Source of the DNA: Sphingomonadaceae bacterium
GTDB lineage: Bacteria > Pseudomonadota > Alphaproteobacteria > Sphingomonadales > Sphingomonadaceae
Reading direction: 5' to 3'
Length of the DNA: 64,000 nt
NCBI GenBank assembly: GCA_009926135.1
Contig: RFPL01000008.1
Coordinates: 1 to 64,000 of the forward strand
The translations under genes were made by a program, and so were the position numbers. Below, piece by piece: positions 9,495 to 17,672 of this stretch. Each line of letters opens with the position of its first letter. Within the stretch, counting starts at the first letter, position 1. The notes beneath the pieces are model-generated. The model saw nothing but the letters and a program-made list of their open reading frames with translations. It made no database searches and was not told the origin of the DNA.

Positions 9495-9800
9495 TCAGCG
9501 CCGCTCCGTCCGCAGCACCGCGCTCATCGGCAGGGGCGCATAGCAGTGCGGGAACAGCGCCCCGCCGCGCGAGACTTCCCAGCGGATCGCATCGCCCAGC
9601 GCGCGCAGGTCAACCTCGGCGATCACCAGTCCTTGCTGCCCGGCGAAATGCTTGTCGAGCGTGCCCTGCAGCTGATCCGCCGCAGAGAGGTGGATATAGC
9701 CATCGGCCAGGTCGACCGGCGCGCCATGAAACACGCCCTCGCTTTCGAACTGGGCCCACTGGTCGGCGGTGAGGATCTTGAAGGCGGTGCTGGTTTCCAT
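9495..9800 (-). CDS. DUF952 domain protein
   Basis: The 101-residue protein has the family pattern FKILTADQWAQFESEGVFHG, DGYIHLSAADQLQGT and WEVSRGGALFPHCYAPLP. DUF952 proteins resemble a small ADP-ribosyltransferase-like or glutathione-S-transferase-associated fold of unknown function; alphaproteobacteria commonly carry one copy, often near pyrD. Here the neighbours are a DUF1294 protein upstream and a small membrane protein downstream. AGGGG lies ahead of the ATG. Confidence 0.8.
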   Translation of the reverse strand: METSTAFKILTADQWAQFESEGVFHGAPVDLADGYIHLSAADQLQGTLDKHFAGQQGLVIAEVDLRALGDAIRWEVSRGGALFPHCYAPLPMSAVLRTERR

Positions 9801-9817
9801 GGCCCGCCCCTAACCGA

Positions 9818-10117
9818 TCAACCGCCCAGCTGCCAGCCCAGCAGCGCGCCCAGCCCCAGCACCTGCAGCACGGCGATAGTATGGAGCTGGCGCGAGAACG
9901 GCTGCTTGCGGGTCTTGTGGCGGAAGAGCTTGCGCCCGGCATAGGCCCCAAGCGTGCCGCCCAGCAGCGCGAACAGCAGCAGGGTTGATTCCGCGGTGCG
10001 CCAGGTCCCGGCCTCGGCCCGCGCCTTGTCGATGGCGAAGGCGGCAAAGGCGACGACATTCATCGCGATGACGGCATCGGCAATCGTGACCGGCGAGACG
10101 AACTGGAACAGGACCAT
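9818..10117 (-). CDS. DUF1294 family membrane protein
   Basis: The 99-residue protein has hydrophobic segments near residues 10-27, 45-60 and 80-97 and the DUF1294 hallmarks FAAFAIDKARAEAGTWRTAE, LLGGTLGAYAGRKLFRHKTRK and F at the start of the next helix. Function is unknown. It ends 17 bases before the DUF952 gene on the same strand, so the two are likely co-transcribed. Confidence 0.8.
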   Translation of the reverse strand: MVLFQFVSPVTIADAVIAMNVVAFAAFAIDKARAEAGTWRTAESTLLLFALLGGTLGAYAGRKLFRHKTRKQPFSRQLHTIAVLQVLGLGALLGWQLGG

Positions 10118-10168
10118 CCGGCTGACTTAACAGCACAAACCGGTTGGCAAAGGTTAAAGATCGAAACT

Positions 10169-10226
10169 GGCGGACCGGCGGTTTGGGCCACCGGTCCGCC
10201 CGTGCCGCGGCCCCCGCCACGGCACG
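10169..10226 (-). terminator. Two adjacent hairpins downstream of the small lipoprotein gene
   Basis: A 7-bp stem (10201-10207 with 10220-10226) lies just past the stop at 10236. A 10-bp stem (GGCGGACCGG at 10169-10178 with its complement at 10191-10200) follows. There is no strong U tract, so termination is plausible but not certain. Confidence 0.45.
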
Positions 10227-10235
10227 TGGGCCAGC

Positions 10236-10487
10236 CTACTTCGCGGCGGGGGAGGCGGCGGGTGCAGGACTGGCCGTTTCAATCTTGGTGGTAGTGGTCA
10301 TATCGGTCTTGGGCAGGTTCACGTCGACCGCCGGTTCGGTCTGGTTTTCGGCCACCCACTCGCTCGACGGCGCGGTCGGCTCGGTGCTGGCGGCCTGCTG
10401 CTCGGCCGGCTTGCTGCAGGCACCAAGCGCGAGCAGCGCGGTGGCGGTCAGGCCAGCGAAGATCGGGGCGAAGCGGATGCGGGTCAT
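10236..10487 (-). CDS. Small putative lipoprotein, hypothetical
   Basis: The 83-residue protein has a lipoprotein signal: two N-terminal arginines region (MTRIRFAPIF), a hydrophobic core and a lipobox LALGAC that places the lipidated Cys near residue 24. The mature part is low-complexity, rich in Ala, Pro, Thr and Glu, ending PAPAASPAAK. It has no recognised domain and may be a surface or periplasmic spacer. AGGAG sits 6 bases before the ATG at 10487, which fixes the start. Confidence 0.6.
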   Translation of the reverse strand: MTRIRFAPIFAGLTATALLALGACSKPAEQQAASTEPTAPSSEWVAENQTEPAVDVNLPKTDMTTTTKIETASPAPAASPAAK

Positions 10488-10584
10488 CGAAATGCTCCTG
10501 TCTGTGTGACAAGGCACAGAATGACTCGGCCGCCCCGGCCTGTCTGTGATCAGGATCAACTTTGCGGAAATGCGGGCGCACCCG

Positions 10585-10618
10585 CCGCGCCATCCCCGCC
10601 CGCGCGGGGATGGCGCGG
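10585..10618 (-). terminator. Strong hairpin after the DUF1330 gene
   Basis: A perfect 15-bp stem (10585-10599 pairing with 10604-10618) with a 4-base loop starts six bases past the stop of the DUF1330 gene. No U run follows, but stem strength supports a terminator. Confidence 0.6.
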
Positions 10619-10624
10619 TAGGGG

Positions 10625-10912
10625 TTACAGCCCCTGGGTCAGGAACACGCGGTAATCGGCACCCTGGAAGCGGTGCTTGCGGGCATCCTGATAGGCGGGC
10701 GAATTGTACCAGGCGCGGGCCGCGTCCATGTCGGGGAATTCGATGATCACGCAGCTGTCGGCCTCAGGCCCTTCCAGCGTCTCGGTCGCGCCATAGAGGA
10801 CCAGCGGCTTGGCCGGGTGCCCGGCCAGCGAAGGGCCGGCCTTGGTGCCATATTCAGCCATGGCGGCGGCATCGTGTTCGCGTTCCTTGATGAAGACGAG
10901 GTAAGCGCTCAT
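10625..10912 (-). CDS. DUF1330 family protein
   Basis: The 95-residue protein has the ferredoxin-like dimeric fold signature of DUF1330: MSAYLVFIKEREHDAAAMAE at the N-terminus, then CVIIEFPDMDAARAWYNSPA, YQDARKHR and YRVFLTQGL. Function is not established for the family. The start at 10912 gives the standard N-terminus; the 15 extra codons upstream are rejected. It is a single-gene unit with its own terminator. Confidence 0.82.
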   Translation of the reverse strand: MSAYLVFIKEREHDAAAMAEYGTKAGPSLAGHPAKPLVLYGATETLEGPEADSCVIIEFPDMDAARAWYNSPAYQDARKHRFQGADYRVFLTQGL

Positions 10913-11231
10913 TCCGGCAAATCCTTTTCCCTGTTGTCGGGCGGGATCATGGCGCAATGGCGCGGCGGTGCAAGTCCGGGCAGCCTAAGCGCGCCGCAGC
11001 GGTCCGCTGAAGTTGACACAGTTGACACCGCGTCCGCTTCTTCCAACAGGCCGCACCCGGCGGATTCCTGCGGCCTGGCGGGCCAAACCGGCGGATGCGC
11101 GCGCACGGGAAGAAAAAAATCGGCACCGCACGCGGGGGATCAACGATGGAAAGAGCGGCCGCGATCATAACAGGCGGCGCAGGTGTAGGAAAACGCGCCG
11201 CGCCGCCGCTCGGCGGGCCAAGCGTGAAACC

Positions 11232-11777
11232 CTAGGCGGCTAGCGCGGCCGCATAGGCGGCATCGAAGGCGGCTTCCAGCGCCGGGCTGGCGCCGCGCAG
11301 GCCCTGCACCACTTCGGCCGACCAGTGGACATAGGCGATGCGGCGTTCGGCGGGCCAGGCCGCTGGCGGGCGCGCGGCCAGATCGCGCAGGTTGGCGGTC
11401 TTGTCGGCCAGCTTGACCAGCTTGGCACCCAGCGACTTGCCGGCGGCGCGGCTGACTTGCAGCGCTTTCCGCTCTGCCTTGGGGAGGTCCGTATCATCGG
11501 TCACTTCGGCCACGATCGCGGCAACGCGCGGGCCGAACCGGTCCGCCAGCTCGGCCAGGGTGGTCTCGGTATCCTCCACCGTGTCATGCAGCAGCGCCGC
11601 CGCGATCACCGCGCCATCCGCCACCGCCCCTTCGCGCACCAGGATATCGGCCAGCGCCAGCGGGTGGTTGATATAGGGCGAGGCTTCCGCATCCTTGCGC
11701 CGCTGGTGCCGATGCCGCTCCGCCGCAAAGGCCGCGGCGGCAATCACCAGCGCGAGGTCATTGTTCGTATCAGTCAT
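11232..11777 (-). CDS. HD-domain hydrolase, MESH1/SpoT-hydrolase-like
   Basis: The 181-residue single-domain protein carries the SpoT/MESH1 metal-binding set: RHRHQRRKDAEASPYINHPL around residues 21-40, the HD pair H64-D65 (ALLHDTVEDT), and D125 in KLADKTANL. Related enzymes remove the 3'-pyrophosphate of (p)ppGpp or of related compounds, so this is probably a small alarmone hydrolase. There is no synthetase, TGS or ACT domain. AAAGGA precedes the ATG. It is the last GC-rich gene before an AT-richer patch. Confidence 0.85.
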   Translation of the reverse strand: MTDTNNDLALVIAAAAFAAERHRHQRRKDAEASPYINHPLALADILVREGAVADGAVIAAALLHDTVEDTETTLAELADRFGPRVAAIVAEVTDDTDLPKAERKALQVSRAAGKSLGAKLVKLADKTANLRDLAARPPAAWPAERRIAYVHWSAEVVQGLRGASPALEAAFDAAYAAALAA

Positions 11778-12163
11778 GGGGATCCTTTCGTTGAACCCAG
11801 CAAGTTTGGCCCCGCGCGCCGGTTGGCGTGCGGGGTGGTGTGGGGATTTGGCTTTTTGGGAGCGGCGGGTTGCAGTTGGGCAACGAAAGCGCCGCTATGG
11901 AAAAGGTCGTAGCATGGGTTCGGTATTTGGGGAAGTGTGCGGAATGAGCCGCACCAAGACACTGTGGAACTTCGCCCTGAGAGCAACACTGTAAGCCGAG
12001 CCCGCCTCCCACCACTTCAGCTGGCTGCATGAGGCGAGAGGCAATCACGCAAAACTGCAAAACGGTTGCGCCAGCAGCAGAGCGAGCGCTCATACGAGCA
12101 CAGTATCGGTAGCTTAGTGAGAGATTATGACCGTGTATGTGATCAATCAATAGCAGTAAAATG
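11778..12163. other. 386-bp intergenic stretch, no gene seen
   Basis: No frame here has convincing coding character and no tRNA-like cloverleaf was found. Base composition falls noticeably from about 12000 onwards, marking the start of the accessory patch. The right end should hold the 3' untranslated region of the small helix-turn-helix gene. Confidence 0.5.
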
Positions 12164-12409
12164 TTACCGCAATTCCCAAAGCCCCGACTTTCCTAGCTTC
12201 AAGATTTTGCCTTCATGCTGCAGTTTTTGAGCCTCCCACCGCATCGCGTACTGCCAAGTATAGAATAGGTCACCCGAGGCACGTAACTCGGCTTCATGTT
12301 TTTCCCAAATATGCTTTGCAACTGCAGGGATAGAAGCGCGGTTCAATGATTGCAAAGCCTCCAGAACCCACTCCTTCAAGTCACTTCTGGAAACCTGCGC
12401 CATTTTCAT
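12164..12409 (-). CDS. Small winged-helix protein, possibly Mrr N-terminal-domain-like
   Basis: The protein has about 81 residues (ATG at 12409) or 79 (ATG at 12403); AAGG upstream slightly favours 12409. The pattern of an N-terminal helix (SDLKEWVLEALQSL), SIPAVAKHIWEKHEAEL, then YAMRWEAQKLQHEGKI and KSGLWELR resembles the winged-helix domain found at the N-terminus of Mrr-type restriction proteins, where a short strand ends in xGxWxL. No nuclease domain is attached. Codon use is less GC-rich than neighbours, suggesting acquisition. The resemblance is by eye only. Confidence 0.5.
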   Translation of the reverse strand: MKMAQVSRSDLKEWVLEALQSLNRASIPAVAKHIWEKHEAELRASGDLFYTWQYAMRWEAQKLQHEGKILKLGKSGLWELR

Positions 12410-12438
12410 ATTCCGTACCTTGGAGCACATCGAACAGA

Positions 12439-12735
12439 TTAATCGAGATCTCCCATACACTCGACATACTCTTGTGCATTCCGATAATAGCTGTCCACGT
12501 CAGCCGCGTATTGCCTAAGGCGGTTAAAGTGCTGCTCAATGCTCGAGCGATAGTTGTCGACATCCCACTTACTGCAATTTCTTGCGGCCGCGCAGAATGG
12601 CTTGGAGGGCTTGGTACCGTAAAAACTCGGCGCTCTTGGCTCCATGCAATACGAATACGCAGCTGATGCCGGGATTGCTGGTCCAGCAAGTACTAGCAGC
12701 AACGTTACGGCTACTGCACTATTCTTTACCTGCAT
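12439..12735 (-). CDS. Small secreted cysteine-containing protein, hypothetical
   Basis: The 98-residue protein opens with a typical Sec signal peptide (MQVKNSAVAVTLLLVLAG, cleavage likely after ASA near residue 26). The mature part has four cysteines (residues about 30, 48, 54 and 93), consistent with two disulfides in the periplasm, and a Tyr/Asp/Asn-rich helical stretch (NRLRQYAADVDSYYRNAQEY). No known family is recognised. It lies 29 bases upstream of the winged-helix gene on the same strand, in the AT-richer patch. Confidence 0.6.
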   Translation of the reverse strand: MQVKNSAVAVTLLLVLAGPAIPASAAYSYCMEPRAPSFYGTKPSKPFCAAARNCSKWDVDNYRSSIEQHFNRLRQYAADVDSYYRNAQEYVECMGDLD

Positions 12736-12825
12736 CAGTTCCTCCAGCGGTAGCCCAACAAATAGCCCCCGCGAAACCTGTTGGTTTCACAGAGGCTATT
12801 TTATTACAGCAATGTTATCAAGTGG

Positions 12826-13890
12826 TTATTCCGCCGCCTGAACCCCGTCAGCGCCGAACATGTCCGGCTCGCTCGCGAGGCCCGGTTCGTTGGCGGCGTC
12901 GCCCACGGCCTTCGCGCTGCGGCGGCTGTCGAAGTTGTTCCAGACGGTCTGCCAGTCACCCTTGGTGGCGCCCTTTGAATATTCGGTGGCGCGGGCTTCG
13001 AAGAAGTTGGCGTGTTCCACGCCGTTGAGCAGCGGGGCGAGCCAGGGGAGCGGGTGATCCTCGATCATGTAGATCGCGGGCAGGCCAAGCTGGCTGAGGC
13101 GCCAATCGGCGATGTAGCGGATGTAGCGCTTGATTTCCTTGGGGCTCATCCCCGGAACCGGGCCCTGTTCAAACGCCAGGTCGATGAAGGCATCTTCCAG
13201 CCGCACGGTCTTCTGGCAGCAATCGATGATGTCTTCCTTGACCGCCTTGGTCAGGCAGTTCCGTTCCTTGGTGAAGGCGTGGAACAGCTTGATGATGCCT
13301 TCGCAGTGCAGGCTTTCATCGCGGACCGACCACGAGACGATCTGGCCCATGCCCTTCATCTTGTTGAAGCGCGGGAAGTTCATCAGCATGGCGAAGGAAG
13401 CGAACAGCTGGAGCCCTTCGGTGAAGCCGCCGAACATGGCGAGGGTGCGGGCGATATCCTCGTCCGTATCGACCCCGAAGGTGTGCAGGTAATCGTGCTT
13501 GGCCTTCATTTCCTCATATTCGAGGAACATGCCGTATTCCGCCTCGGGCATGCCGATGGTGTCGAGCAGGTGCGAATAGGCCGCGATGTGGACCGTTTCC
13601 ATGTTGCTGAACGCCGCCAGCATCATCTTGATCTCGGTCGGCTTGAACACGCGGGCGTACTTGTCGTGGTAGCAATCCTGCACCTCGACATCGGCCTGGG
13701 TGAAGAAGCGGAAGATCTGGGTCAGCAGGTTACGCTCTGACTCGCTGATCTTCTGCGCCCAGTCACGGCAGTCTTCGCCCAGCGGCACTTCTTCCGGCAT
13801 CCAGTGGATCTGCTGCTGCCGCTTCCAGAAGTCATAAGCCCACGGATATTCAAAGGGCTTGTAGGTCTTGCGGGCTTCAAGAAGGGGCAT
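12826..13890 (-). CDS. nrdB: Ribonucleoside-diphosphate reductase small subunit (class Ia)
   Basis: The 354-residue subunit holds the diiron-tyrosyl cofactor needed by NrdA. By spacing to E. coli the ligands are D67, E98, H101, E158, E192 and H195, with radical Tyr Y105 (METVHIAAYSHLL and WSVRDESLHCEG). It begins directly with the catalytic domain and has no N-terminal ATP-cone. AGGAG lies ahead of the ATG. It is not adjacent to nrdA: three small genes intervene, one on the opposite strand, so the two subunits have separate promoters. Confidence 0.95.
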   Translation of the reverse strand: MPLLEARKTYKPFEYPWAYDFWKRQQQIHWMPEEVPLGEDCRDWAQKISESERNLLTQIFRFFTQADVEVQDCYHDKYARVFKPTEIKMMLAAFSNMETVHIAAYSHLLDTIGMPEAEYGMFLEYEEMKAKHDYLHTFGVDTDEDIARTLAMFGGFTEGLQLFASFAMLMNFPRFNKMKGMGQIVSWSVRDESLHCEGIIKLFHAFTKERNCLTKAVKEDIIDCCQKTVRLEDAFIDLAFEQGPVPGMSPKEIKRYIRYIADWRLSQLGLPAIYMIEDHPLPWLAPLLNGVEHANFFEARATEYSKGATKGDWQTVWNNFDSRRSAKAVGDAANEPGLASEPDMFGADGVQAAE

Positions 13891-14076
13891 CGATCAGACT
13901 CCTGCGGGCGTATGGCTAATATAGGGATGAACCCGGCCGGTGCGAAGACGGGCCAAGGGCTGTGACTGGGGAAAACGGCGGCTCGTCGCAAAGGGCGGAA
14001 CCGGGGGTTGGAGGCGGCGTTGTGTGCCGTGAGGGTCCGCGAATGTCGCATCCGGCCCCACCACAGGAGAGCAGCC

Positions 14077-14625
14077 ATGGCGGGTGAATTTGAACCCAAC
14101 GATTCGCGCAATGTCACCGGAACGGCGTCCACCCCGGACGGCCGCTGGACCGCGCAGGGACAGCAGCCCCCGCTGGCCAACGGGCAGAGCCCGCAGCGTC
14201 AGTCCGAGCAGGAACCGACCCGCGCCGATGGCGGCGGCGGGATCAGCGGCGGGGGCCTTTCGAACGAAGGTGAAGGAGAAGACATGGAAAACCGGAACGC
14301 CGGAAGCGGCATGAACAACAACCAGGACCAGGGCGCGCGCGGCCAGCAGCAGCAGTTCGATCCGGGCCAGCCGCAGATGGGTGGCGGCCAGCAATCGGGT
14401 TCGCTGGCCGAACAGATCCGCGAGCACATGAGCGTCGTGGATGCCGAGGGCACCCAGGTCGGCATGGTCGACAGCGTGATCAATGACCAGATCAAGCTGA
14501 CCCGCAGCGGCAGCAGCGACGGCGAGCACCACTACCTGCCGATCGACCGCGTGGCCGGGATCGAAGGCGATACCGTTCGCCTTCACGATGCCGGGGAAAG
14601 CGTGTTCGGCAGCAACGGCTCCTGA
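14077..14625 (+). CDS. DUF2171 / PRC-barrel-like protein with low-complexity N-terminus
   Basis: The 182-residue protein has a disordered N-terminal half rich in Gly, Gln and Asn, then a C-terminal domain from about residue 108 with IREHMSVVDAEGTQVGMVDS, the DUF2171 signature, followed by HHYLPIDRVAGIEGDTVRLH. Such domains are PRC-barrel-like and often occur in stress-related sphingomonad proteins of unknown function. AGGAGA precedes the ATG at 14077. A second in-frame ATG at 14284, at MENRNAGSG, could give a shorter product. Confidence 0.75.
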   Translation: MAGEFEPNDSRNVTGTASTPDGRWTAQGQQPPLANGQSPQRQSEQEPTRADGGGGISGGGLSNEGEGEDMENRNAGSGMNNNQDQGARGQQQQFDPGQPQMGGGQQSGSLAEQIREHMSVVDAEGTQVGMVDSVINDQIKLTRSGSSDGEHHYLPIDRVAGIEGDTVRLHDAGESVFGSNGS

Positions 14626-14642
14626 ACGGAGTTCGTGACGGG

Positions 14643-14674
14643 ATGGCGCCCTGGTTGCGGCCGGGGCGCCATTT
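14643..14674. terminator. Terminator between converging genes
   Basis: ATGGCGCCC (14643-14651) pairs perfectly with 14664-14672, followed by TT on the plus strand. It lies between the DUF2171 gene and the converging PepSY-like gene and may serve both. Confidence 0.65.
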
Positions 14675-14681
14675 CCGTGCG

Positions 14682-15062
14682 CTACTTCCAGAACCAGCCT
14701 GGCTTGAGCGCGCGTTCCTTGCGGTTGCGCCACATCTGGACGTAGAGCCACAGCCCCGACAGGCTGAAGAACATCAGCGCGAGCCCCGACAGGATCGAGA
14801 TCGCGGTGCCGACGGGTCCGAATTCCTCGCCCGAATGCAGGTGATGCAGATAGCCCACCCAAGCGCGCGCGCCGTCTTTCGGTGGCTTTACGCGGCAGGT
14901 CATCGTTTCCGGGCAGACAAAGCCGGCCGGCACGGCTGAGGCGGCGGCCGGGGCCTCGCTCTCCGCCTTCAGGTCGGCCAGCTGGCTCATCACCCCGGTC
15001 GTGGCGATGAACAGCAGGAACGCCCCGAACAGGACCGAAAGCCAGCGATGCCACTTGCGCAT
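14682..15062 (-). CDS. PepSY-associated transmembrane protein
   Basis: The protein has about 126 residues, with an N-terminal helix following MRKWHRWLSVLFGAFLLF, a periplasmic middle with two cysteines (VCPETMTCRV), and a second helix GLALMFFSLSGLWLYVQMW. The RKWHRWL start and the SGLWLYxQM end are typical of PepSY-associated membrane proteins that accompany iron or redox functions. The second ATG (15062) is favoured because AGAGG is then 8 bases upstream; the first ATG at 15068 would be too close. Confidence 0.7.
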   Translation of the reverse strand: MRKWHRWLSVLFGAFLLFIATTGVMSQLADLKAESEAPAAASAVPAGFVCPETMTCRVKPPKDGARAWVGYLHHLHSGEEFGPVGTAISILSGLALMFFSLSGLWLYVQMWRNRKERALKPGWFWK

Positions 15063-15169
15063 AATCATACCTCTTGAGCCGCGAATCTATCGCAGCTCCA
15101 AGCCGGTATGAGAGGGTCGCGCAAGTCATGGTTGTGTCGCAGCTTGTATCGGTTTCAGATTGGGGACGA

Positions 15170-15370
15170 TCAGGGGAGCACGTCGAACTGGGCGCGCGTG
15201 AGCAGCGCAACCAGCAGCAGCGTGGCACCGCCAAAGGCCAGGAGCATGGTGCCGGCAATCCGGCGGGCATATCGTGCCGGCTCGCCCGGGGTGCGCCGGG
15301 TCAGCACGAAGAGCCCGGCGATCACCGCCAGGCCCCCCGCCCCGAGCAGGGCAAGGCGGCCGATATCCAT
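15170..15370 (-). CDS. Small two-helix membrane protein, hypothetical
   Basis: The 66-residue protein has two hydrophobic helices (about 4-23 and 38-58) joined by a basic loop TRRTPGEPARYARRI. No family is recognised. Its ATG is 12 bases beyond the nrdA stop on the same strand, so it is probably co-transcribed with nrdA. Confidence 0.55.
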   Translation of the reverse strand: MDIGRLALLGAGGLAVIAGLFVLTRRTPGEPARYARRIAGTMLLAFGGATLLLVALLTRAQFDVLP

Positions 15371-15381
15371 TCAGGCCCCGG

Positions 15382-17373
15382 TTACTGGCATGCGAGGCAT
15401 TCCTCGTAATCGGTGGCGGCGGCCAGTTCCATCACCGGCGCATCGGCAGTGTTGTCCGCCTCTACCCCGCCGGCGAAGCCCGCCCGCTGGACCGACTTCG
15501 AGCGCAGGTAATAGAGCGACTTGATGCCCTTTTCCCAAGCCTGGAAGTGCAGCATCATCAGGTCCCACTTGTCGACATCGGCCGGGATGTAGAGGTTAAG
15601 GCTCTGCGCCTGGTCGATGTAGGGGGTGCGGTCCGCCGCGAATTCAAGCAGCCAGCGCTGGTCGATTTCGAAGCTGGTCTTGTAGACCGCCTTTTCCTCC
15701 GGGCTGAGGAAATCGAGGTGCTGGACCGAGCCGCCGTGCTCGAGGATCGAGTTCCAGACGTTGGTCGAATCCTTGCTCTTCGAAGCGAGCAGCTTCTCCA
15801 GGTAGGGGTTCTTGACCACGAAGCTGCCCGACAGGGTCTTGTGGGTATAGATGTTGGCCGGGATCGGCTCGATGCAGGCCGAGGTGCCGCCGCAGATGAT
15901 CGAAATCGAAGCGGTCGGCGCGATTGCCATCTTGCAGCTGAAGCGCTGCATCACACCCATGTCGGCCGCATCGGGGCAAGCGCCGCGTTCCTGCGCCAGC
16001 ATCAGCGAAGCCTCGTCCGCCTTGGCGGCGATGTGCTTGAACATCTTGAGGTTCAGCGCCTTGGCCATCGCGGTTTCGAAGCCGACGTGCTTGAGCTGGA
16101 GGTACGAGTGGAAGCCCATCACCCCCATGCCGACCGACCGTTCGCGCATCGCGGAATACTTGGCGCGGGCCATCTCGTCCGGTGCGCGGTCGATGTAGTC
16201 CTGCAGCACGTTGTCGAGGAAGCGCAGCACGTCCTCGATGAACAGCTCGTCCTTGTTCCACTCATCCCAGGTTTCGAGGTTGAGCGAGGACAGGCAGCAA
16301 ACCGCGGTGCGATCGTTGCCAAGGTGATCGACCCCGGTTGGCAGGGTGATTTCCGAGCAGAGGTTCGAGGTCGAGACCTTGAGCCCCAGATCGCGGTGAT
16401 GCTTGGGCATCATCCGGTTCACGGTGTCGGAGAAGACGATGTACGGTTCACCCGTCGCGAGGCGGGTTTCGACCAGCTTCTGGAACAGGCTGCGGGCATC
16501 GACCGTGCCGCGCACCGACCCGTCCTTGGGCGAACGCAGATGGAATTCGGCGCCATCGCGCACGGCTTCCATGAACTCGTCAGTCAGCAGCACGCCGTGG
16601 TGCAGGTTCAGCGCCTTGCGGTTGAAGTCACCCGAGGGCTTCCGGATTTCGAGGAACTCCTCGATCTCCGGGTGGCTGACGTCGAGATAGCAGGCGGCCG
16701 AGCCACGGCGCAGCGAACCCTGCGAAATCGCCAGGGTCAGGCTGTCCATCACGCGGACGAAGGGAATGATCCCGCTGGTCTTGCCGTTAAGGCCAACCGG
16801 TTCGCCAATGCCGCGGACCTGGCCCCAATAGGTGCCGATCCCGCCGCCGCGCGAGGCCAGCCAGACGTTCTCGTTCCAGGTGCCGACGATGCCTTCGAGG
16901 CTGTCCGACACCGAGTTGAGGTAGCACGAAATCGGCAGGCCGCGCCCGGTGCCGCCGTTCGAGAGGACCGGCGTGGCCGGCATGAACCACAGACGGCTGA
17001 TGTAGTCATACAGCCGCTGGGCGTGCGCCTCGTCATCGGCATAGGCATCCGAGACACGGGCGAACAGATCCTGATAACGCTCACCCGGCAGCAGGTAGCG
17101 GTCATCCAGTGTGTCCTTGCCGAAATCGGTCAGCAGGGCATCGCGGGCGTGATCGACCTCGATCGTAAAGCGGCGCGGCTGGACCGACTTGGAATCGTCC
17201 TCCTTCGGCGCAGCCACGGCTTTGACCATGGCTTCAGCCGCAGCCTGGGCCACCAGTGCTTCCGAACCGGAATCAACCTTGTCTGCCATGCTTACCGCCG
17301 GGCCGCTGCCCGCCTCCTTCTTCTTCGCCTTCACCGGCGCATCGGTCGCCGCAATTGCATCTAGATCGGCCAT
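15382..17373 (-). CDS. nrdA: Ribonucleoside-diphosphate reductase large subunit (class Ia, no ATP-cone)
   Basis: The 663-residue enzyme reduces ribonucleotides to deoxyribonucleotides. Active-site residues visible are C150 (LPISCYLNS), N337-C339-E341 (STSNLCSEI), partner Cys in AVCCLSSLNL, the radical-transfer Tyr pair in KSLYYLRSK and the redox tail ECLACQ. A roughly 65-residue Ala/Lys-rich leader replaces the ATP-cone of E. coli NrdA, and the catalytic domain starts at about residue 68. The start at 17373 (MADLDAIAAT) is the first plausible one; a longer frame exists but is Arg/Gly-rich. A candidate LexA box lies about 100 bases upstream. Confidence 0.95.
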   Translation of the reverse strand: MADLDAIAATDAPVKAKKKEAGSGPAVSMADKVDSGSEALVAQAAAEAMVKAVAAPKEDDSKSVQPRRFTIEVDHARDALLTDFGKDTLDDRYLLPGERYQDLFARVSDAYADDEAHAQRLYDYISRLWFMPATPVLSNGGTGRGLPISCYLNSVSDSLEGIVGTWNENVWLASRGGGIGTYWGQVRGIGEPVGLNGKTSGIIPFVRVMDSLTLAISQGSLRRGSAACYLDVSHPEIEEFLEIRKPSGDFNRKALNLHHGVLLTDEFMEAVRDGAEFHLRSPKDGSVRGTVDARSLFQKLVETRLATGEPYIVFSDTVNRMMPKHHRDLGLKVSTSNLCSEITLPTGVDHLGNDRTAVCCLSSLNLETWDEWNKDELFIEDVLRFLDNVLQDYIDRAPDEMARAKYSAMRERSVGMGVMGFHSYLQLKHVGFETAMAKALNLKMFKHIAAKADEASLMLAQERGACPDAADMGVMQRFSCKMAIAPTASISIICGGTSACIEPIPANIYTHKTLSGSFVVKNPYLEKLLASKSKDSTNVWNSILEHGGSVQHLDFLSPEEKAVYKTSFEIDQRWLLEFAADRTPYIDQAQSLNLYIPADVDKWDLMMLHFQAWEKGIKSLYYLRSKSVQRAGFAGGVEADNTADAPVMELAAATDYEECLACQ

Positions 17374-17468
17374 CGTCGGCTCGTCCCCGGACCTGAATTC
17401 CACGTGCTGCCCCTCGTACTTTCTTGCTGTCTGCCCCGGTGGACCGCGCCTTGCGGGCGATCCCCAAT

Positions 17469-17483
17469 GTTCCACATTCGTTC
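17469..17483 (+). promoter_or_regulatory. Candidate LexA (SOS) box, GTTC-N7-GTTC
   Basis: GTTCCACATTCGTTC is an exact match to the alphaproteobacterial LexA direct repeat GTTCN7GTTC. It lies 96 bases upstream of the nrdA start. About two such matches are expected by chance in 64 kb counting both strands, so the position ahead of nrdA is the main support. Confidence 0.4.
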
Positions 17484-17672
17484 GAATCGGCAGCGAAGCT
17501 CCGATCCTACCAGAGCGGGTGAACAAATGGAGAAAAACTTATCCCCATTGTGTCCCCAGCCCTGTCCGTTCCTGCACCTGGCTTGCCCCTGTCGCGACCG
17601 AATCCGGCCCCGTCCGCGCAATTCGCGCGCTTGCGGCCAAATCTAGGTCTAGAGGTCCCCCCAGTTGCCGGA

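Noticed and set aside
12060..12163. Possible tRNA-like sequence (TCGGTAGCTTAGTGAGAG)
   Set aside because: The D-arm resemblance is short, and no anticodon arm, T-loop GTTCGA motif or acceptor stem pairs with it.
15274..17364. Long plus-strand open frame opposite nrdA
   Set aside because: Antisense to the conserved nrdA gene with the same compositional artefact.
17539..17547. DnaA box TTATCCCCA upstream of nrdA
   Set aside because: A single near-match with no cluster; no origin or DnaA control can be argued.
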